From Melampsora larici-populina 98AG31 (taxonomy: Eukaryota; Basidiomycota; Pucciniomycetes; Pucciniales; Melampsoraceae): DNA of 11,367 bases. Positions 6,974 to 11,367 of this stretch are shown here, piece after piece. A program made the translations under genes and the position numbers. Within the stretch, counting starts at the first letter, position 1. Every line of letters begins with the position of its first letter. The notes below the pieces were generated by a model. That model ran no database searches. It had not been told where the DNA came from and worked only from the letters and a program-made list of their open reading frames with translations. The stretch is from the NCBI RefSeq assembly GCF_000204055.1, contig NW_006768917.1, forward strand, positions 51,052-62,418, written 5' to 3'.

Positions 6974-8196
6974 CCTGCCTGTTGATTGGATCAGAAGATG
7001 CCATAGCATTACTACTGCAATCACATTTGGTACAAGGGTGCATAGAAAGCACTTTACTCAGATACAACGGCACAGTTAGGAAATTCAAAGCCTTCCTGAC
7101 CGCTATGGGGAATGAACATTGGTTACACTGCAAATACTATAATGTGTTTTTCCAAGGTGAAAAATGATTACATTTAATTTACAAAATGATTAAAAATGCA
7201 TTAAATCTACATTAACTCAACATTTTTCTCCATGAAATCTGCATGATCAATCGTTTTGTGCATCAAATCCAATCATTTTTTACCTCAGAAAAACATGTTA
7301 TATTTGCAGTGTTATTACCTGCTAGTCCTCTGGATATTTATGAGTTCTGATTTTGGACCAGAAGACCTGAGAACAGTCCAAAATATCAAGGTGTCTTTGA
7401 AAAGACCTTGAGTAAATATTTGTTTGAGGTGCAAACTTGGCACAACTATCACAATAAACCATACTCTCACGTCTGGGGCGCTGTGTTACAGTCTTATTGA
7501 GAATGTGTGGTAGACAGGATATATTGGCGCCAGAAAGACCCCCAAAGCTCACAGTAATTCTAGAACACCTCTTAATACTGTATGTATCATGCATGTGTTC
7601 ATGGGCCCAAATATGATCAAGCTTCCTTAGATTGTGTTTTGATAGCCTTCATGCAACTAGCAAAGATCACCTAAAATAAGTTGACTGAACAAACACCCTG
7701 GTCAAATTCAGTTTTGTGTAGTGATGTCATTCAACATTCCCTGGCTTCCAGTAGTGTAACACTAGCAGTACAAGGGGTGAAGACAGCAAAAGCAGGTGTA
7801 GCCCAGATGATTCTACTGAACACCCCACCAAATGTCCTTTGCCTGCTATTAGCTGTGAGTCAATGTTTGATGACAATGAAGTAAGCCAATGCTGCATTAT
7901 TCAGATACCATAACGGCGGGCAAGTGAACTTAACAAGGTCATACTTGGGTGTATGGGTGGCACACAACTGGCTATGACTCTCCACACACTTGTTCCGCAT
8001 TGGCAGTGCCTCCTTCAGCACTGCTCTAGGAGTTTCACATGAAAACATCAAGCGCCTTGGTTGCTGGACTTCAGACTGTTCTTGACTTTACCTCAGGGAA
8101 CACTCCTTGAAGGAAATGAACAAGACAATACCTTTATTATCTTATCTCACCAATGAGGGAGACCATACATTGGGTACAAGCGCAGTCATAATGTAA
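6974..8196 (+). pseudogene. Tyrosine recombinase (phage-integrase fold) pseudogene
   Basis: The N-terminal part (6974-7156) reads LVQGCIESTLLRYNGTVRKF, typical of the SAM-like core-binding domain. A plausible GT-AG intron (7157-7309) joins it in frame to LLPASPLDIYEF, then TLSKYLFEVQTWHNYHNKPY, LDCVLIAFMQLAK, VQGVKTAKAGVAQM, LFRYHNGGQVNLTRS and finally HLFRIGSASFSTALGVSH...LGCWTSD...LYLREHS. The HxxR pair is present (His 7987, Arg 7996), Trp occupies the second-His position (8065) and a candidate nucleophile Tyr sits at 8089. The first catalytic Arg appears to be Lys, in QLAK. Stops occur at 7348, 7498, 7555, 7561, 7573, 7672, 7882, 7975 and 8083, before the final TAA at 8194. No frameshift is needed from 7310 to the end. 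The exact start is unknown. An upstream donor-like site (aag/gtaagt at 6876) and a CTAAC branch-like motif before the ttttacag at 6973 hint at an earlier exon, but that junction does not join in frame. It is non-functional as read. Confidence 0.8.
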
Positions 8197-8985
8197 GCTT
8201 TTATTTGCAGGACAGGTTTTGCACAGGGCTCAGGCTTCTGAATAAAATCTGAGCAGTGGGGTTTATGCTAACTTCCCTCTTTTTGGTTTAGGGCTTTAGT
8301 CCTCTTGTGTTGGTACAAGCCCCTCTGGTTATCTCCTAGACAATTCTTAGGCATTCTTAAGCCAGAATTCCAAATGAGATGAGGGTCTCCCCACACACAA
8401 AATACTGGTTCATACATGAGATGATATGAAATATAATACTCAATGTTAGATTCTTACTTGAAGTATGATGAGCCATAATCCATGTCCCAAGTCAGAAACC
8501 CATACAAAAGAGAGAAGGCAAAGGACTATGAAATCCATTGCTGCTTAACTATTCTGGTCCTAGTAACATGGAAAGTCACACGTTTTCTGGGTGAACATCT
8601 CAACATTCTTTTTATTGACTCTGATCATTCAGTCTTCTCTAAAAAAAACTAGTTGTGGAATCTCATGGCTATGGATGATATTCAGTTTTTTCTTGTCTCA
8701 TGATTGGTTTTTTTGTCATCTTAAGGCAAAATGATTTCATATCACTGGTCTAAGGGTTTCAATGATCAATACCAATGGAGGTGATGTTTTGCTAGTTTCC
8801 CTGTCATTCCTTGAATTACACTCCATGAAGACCATCTGGTGTTCTAGGCAATGAAGTTATCTTGGGTATTCAAATGGATGTCTTAGTTTTTGCAATCCAT
8901 TACAAAAGACCAGGCCAACATGGAAGAGAAAAGCAAAAGGACCCAAGATACTATAAGCCTGATGATGTAGTATACGAATTCGTCC
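8197..8985. other. Intergenic DNA between the recombinase remnant and the P5CR gene
   Basis: No open frame or domain could be supported on either strand. The right part, adjoining 8986, should hold the 3' UTR of the reductase gene, but no clear AATAAA is visible on that strand close to the stop. The left part could contain the terminal sequence of the retroelement. I found no direct copy of it elsewhere in the window. A 10-bp palindrome, acgaattcgt, lies at 8974-8983, directly behind the reductase stop. Confidence 0.5.
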
Positions 8986-10249
8986 TCAATCAGCTGTGGG
9001 CTTCGGTACAGATTTTCCTAAGCCACTAGCATGTAAAGTAGCTGTCTGTATAGCACGAGCAATCGTACTCCTGACTTTTCCGTCTTCAAGAGCCAGAAGC
9101 CCAGCTATTGTGCAACCCGCAGGGGTGGTAACACTATCTTTGAGTGCAGCTGGATGTCGACCTGTTTGAAGTACCATCCGAGCAGCACCTTGCATAGCTA
9201 AAACGTATTCAAACATCAATTAGGATGATGTTTTTCTGGACCATGAGATCAAAACTCACTTTGAGCTGCTAGTTCAAGGGCTTCGGATCGTGGTAAACCC
9301 ATCATCACTCCTCCATCAGCAATTGCTTCGAGAATGACCAGGGAAAAGGCCGGCCCAGAACCCGAAACAGCGGTACAAGCATCAAAATGTTTCTCATCAA
9401 GGAATCTACATCGACCGATTGGAGTGAAGAGTGATAAAAGAATGTTACGAGTTCGATGTGATTGAGGATCATTAGGCGGAAGAGACGATAAGACTGTCAT
9501 CCCTTCTCGAATCTGTATTCCAAGGGATTGTCCGTCAACGCGTCAAAGATATGACTATGATTGTGAGGTAAGGCTTGGAATAGCAGTTTGGGAAGAGAAG
9601 CTGATCACACACACCTGACACGGCGTGTTAGGCATCGCCCGAACCACACTTGCGCTTTCAGGAAGCCATGACTTTAGCATCGAGATCGTAGTGCCCGCGA
9701 GAATAGAGATGAAAAGTTTATTGGCGCATGCTTCACGCATGCCTTCGGCTGCAAGTATATCTTGTGCGACTTGAGGTTTACATCTATCTATCAAATACGA
9801 CTGATCAGTTAAAAAGAACACTTGATGATGACTTCAAAAATTCTATATGAATCGAAATAGACAAACGATAATAAGACCACATCCGATTCTTGAATACTTT
9901 TAACGTTTTCATTGATTCGAACTTCTACATCCTCATGACCCAGACTTTGCCATTGTTTCTTAAGTTTTTTAGCCGATTCAGAACGTGTGACACAAGTGAT
10001 AAATCTATGAGGTTTAGTATCAGGATCTTCAGATGGAATCGGAGTCGAATCTCCTGATGAACTTGATGATTTGGTGATCGAATCAACTTGATGTAGGGAT
10101 TCAAGTACACCAGAAACAATAGCTATACCCATAGTTCCACATCCTGAAGATAAATTGATCACAGAGCATAAAGTTTCAGTCAACTTGATTTTAGGAAATC
10201 ACATTGACTCTGAGTGAAGCTGACCTAGAACACAAAGTGTATAAGGCAT
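8986..10249 (-). CDS. PRO3: Pyrroline-5-carboxylate reductase, five exons
   Basis: This enzyme makes L-proline from 1-pyrroline-5-carboxylate using NAD(P)H, the last step of proline synthesis. The exons on the minus strand are 10249-10225, 10143-9867, 9783-9615, 9512-9260 and 9197-8986, separated by introns of 81, 83, 102 and 62 nt. All introns are GT-AG and join in frame to 936 nt, 311 residues plus TGA. The start MPYTLCVLGCGTMG carries the dinucleotide-binding GxGxxG-type loop, and the first exon is only 25 nt. Other family motifs are CVTRSE at 59-64 (nucleotide phosphate region), SCKPQ at 101-105, SILAGTT at 127-133, RAMPNTP at 149-155, AVSGSGPA at 205-212 and the signature DSVTTPAGCTIAGLLALE at 262-279. 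Residues 33-53 form a Ser/Pro/Asp-rich insert before the second strand, a segment absent from the yeast and human enzymes as I recall them. All conserved motifs are intact, so it should be active. A TATATA (10271-10276, reading the same on the minus strand) lies only 22 nt from the ATG and may be too close to act as the TATA box. Confidence 0.95.
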
Positions 10250-10779
10250 TTTGACGGGGTATCTTGTGTGTATATAGGCTGGCTTGAGTCACACGATTCT
10301 TCAATAGTCCACGAGATGGTTCTTTCAAACGATGTTAAGAATTTTGGTAAAGGAACTTTGTGTGTAATTTGTTTTGAAGGGTTTGATGTTGAGCTACAAT
10401 TTCCGAATCCAAAATTTCCCGACCACCGGCGACTGAAACTTCACTTCGATCGCAGCCGAAACTTGAGCCCCGAAACAACCTCCGCAGTTTCTTGGCCCAC
10501 CGGACGGGACAGCCTCAGAGTCAGCACCATTTCAAATCATGAGCCCTGCCTGATGATCATTTCGACTTGAACACACGAAGAAGCTGCAGGAGATCAAAAG
10601 ACAAATCAAACTCAAGAGTCTGACTAGACGTCATTTTGAGCTCAATGAATTTTTTTGTTTGGGAAGATGAATAAAAGTATGTACATAAAAGGGAAAGGAA
10701 AAAAGATCCTGAACAAGCTGACATCCAACATAGACTATACATAGTTGGGTAAGAAAAAGTGTTGTATTTAATCAAGGGG
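10250..10779. other. Upstream region of the P5CR gene
   Basis: This should contain the promoter and leader of the reductase gene, read leftwards. I could not define a convincing TATA box at normal spacing. A plus-strand open stretch from 10268 to 10570 lacks an ATG start and any recognisable domain, so I do not call it a gene. AT-rich sequence follows from 10640 to 10780. Confidence 0.5.
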
Positions 10780-10783
10780 GCTA

Positions 10784-10996
10784 CTAAAAAGCGCCCGCAA
10801 ATAAAACCTGAGACCGCCCGCTTTTAGAATCCGGTGGTTACTAAGATTGTTGGACTGAACTGTGGTTCAGTCCCGAGGTCCTGATCTGTGTGATCATCTC
10901 GTGGTGGGCGTGGCGTGAAAAGCGCGCCTTTGAGGCGCGCCCGGGCGTAGGCGTGAGGGCGCGCCCCAAAAGTTGAAATATGGGGTGGGCGCGCCC
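10784..10996. repeat. GC-rich block with clustered hairpins and GGCGCGCC cores
   Basis: Within about 210 bases lie four foldback structures. First, ctaaaaagcg (10784) pairs with cgcttttag (10819) with one extra A. Second, ggactgaac/gttcagtcc (10852-10860/10865-10873) is a perfect 9-bp stem with a 4-base loop. Third, gcgcgcc/ggcgcgc (10922-10928/10934-10940) has a 5-base loop. Fourth, two identical 10-bp palindromes gggcgcgccc occur at 10957-10966 and 10987-10996; with their flanks they form a longer inverted pair around an AT-rich middle. The composition jumps sharply from the AT-rich flanks. It has no open frame of note and looks like a dispersed repeat or part of a foldback element. Confidence 0.65.
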
Positions 10997-11000
10997 TTTC

Positions 11001-11303
11001 AGCCTGTTCTGCCGTTTTCGGGCTTTCTCGCTGTTTTCTTACACCCCACCACCTCCATTCATGCCAAAGGACAATACCGAGACACCATCTGAGTGGATCT
11101 CACCAACTGTAAACTTTGGAAACTGATGGAAAGGTTCCCTTATGTCGAAAAAATCAACACGGCACCAAAAACCGCAGGCTTGCTCAATGCCAGTATTGTA
11201 AAGTTACAATATTCAATTTTGAAAATTTCCATTGTTCTCCATCCAAGTAATAAATATCTGCAAGAATTTATCCTCAGGCTTCCCCTTGCAACACTTTTGA
11301 CAG
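11001..11303. other. Right-edge intergenic DNA, no supported gene
   Basis: A plus-strand open stretch at 11093-11332 gives 79 codons without an ATG at its first position, runs into the oligo-T tract and has no recognisable domain. I see no reason to call it a gene. Confidence 0.4.
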
Positions 11304-11367
11304 TTTTTTTGTTCCTTTTTGATTTTTTTTGATTTTTTTTAGTTTTTTTCCATTTTTTTCGATTTAC
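11304..11367 (+). repeat. Oligo-T tracts in a degenerate tandem
   Basis: Runs of seven to eight T are separated by short spacers (gttcc, ga, ga, ag, cca, cga), partly as a repeated gatttttttt unit. This is simple sequence that continues to the window edge. It could be the tail of a mobile element on the other strand (oligo-A), but nothing upstream supports that directly. Confidence 0.7.

Larger units (their letters stand above)
6028..8196 (+). mobile_element. Decayed tyrosine-recombinase retroelement (DIRS/Ngaro-like order)
   Basis: An RNase H-like block (6028-6504) is followed on the same strand by a tyrosine recombinase (6974-8196). RNase H followed by YR is the order known from DIRS and Ngaro retroelements, which integrate with a tyrosine recombinase instead of a DDE integrase. 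Both blocks use the same reading frame register. The ~470 nt between them contain stops and no domain I recognise. No reverse transcriptase, Gag or split terminal repeats were found, so the element is truncated on the left or disrupted by the foldback at 5861-5988. It is inactive: catalytic residues are lost and many stops interrupt it. The alternative is a chance neighbourhood of an RNase H fragment and a separate YR gene such as a Crypton. Confidence 0.65.

Noticed and set aside
7322..7594. 90-codon open stretch on the minus strand
   Set aside because: It is antisense to the recombinase pseudogene, whose plus-strand translation gives coherent family motifs over the same bases.
7348..8085. 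In-frame TGA codons in the recombinase read as recoding (for example selenocysteine)
   Set aside because: TAA and TAG stops occur in the same frame and catalytic residues are altered, so simple inactivation is the better explanation.
9925..10119. 64-codon minus-strand open stretch in a second frame
   Set aside because: It overlaps exon 2 of the reductase, where the other frame encodes conserved P5CR motifs.
10271..10276. TATATA as the TATA box of the P5CR gene
   Set aside because: It lies only 22 nt from the start codon, leaving no room for a normal start site and leader, so it was not listed as a promoter.
10268..10570. 100-codon open stretch on the plus strand upstream of the P5CR gene
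   Set aside because: It lacks an ATG at its first codon, has no recognisable domain and lies in the promoter/leader region of the reductase gene.
10852..10873. Hairpin resembling a tRNA arm, with a GGTTCAGTCC B-box-like string
   Set aside because: No cloverleaf could be built around it: the acceptor and T stems do not pair and no A box is visible.

Overview
The window looks like nuclear DNA of a basidiomycete fungus, most likely a rust (Pucciniales, Puccinia-like). The evidence is one gene split by four short GT-AG introns (62-102 nt), a compact TATA-driven intronless gene, AT-rich intergenic DNA full of small foldback repeats, and a decayed tyrosine-recombinase retroelement. No sequence feature proves the genus, so the rust assignment is inference.

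Layout from left to right. Positions 1-2830 are repeat-rich and mostly non-coding, with a doubtful minus-strand coding remnant at 306-825, an 18-bp perfect palindrome, a bulged hairpin and a short tandem repeat. At 3008-4186 (+) is an intact single-exon gene for a 392-residue protein with two C2H2 zinc fingers, a basic NLS-like stretch, two copies of an internal module and a polyproline tail. It has a TATA box 163 nt upstream and a UGUAAAUA PUF-type site in its 3' UTR. At 4351-5030 lie two tandem copies of a ~355-bp AT-rich unit, and each copy ends in an inverted repeat (19 bp perfect in the first copy). At 5861-5988 is a 128-bp foldback element with 42-bp arms.

From 6028 to 8196 (+) the sequence carries the wreck of a retroelement: an RNase H-like domain followed by a tyrosine recombinase (YR) with core-binding and catalytic domains. 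This order fits DIRS/Ngaro-type elements. The recognisable blocks all lie in one reading frame and are broken by stop codons rather than frameshifts. No reverse transcriptase was found upstream of the foldback.

At 8986-10249 (-) is an intact five-exon gene for pyrroline-5-carboxylate reductase (last step of proline synthesis), 311 residues, with all family motifs and an unusual Ser-rich insert. From 10780 to 11000 is a GC-rich block with several hairpins and repeated GGCGCGCC cores. The window ends in oligo-T tracts.

The two intact genes have no evident functional link. They look like ordinary fungal genes separated by mobile-element debris.
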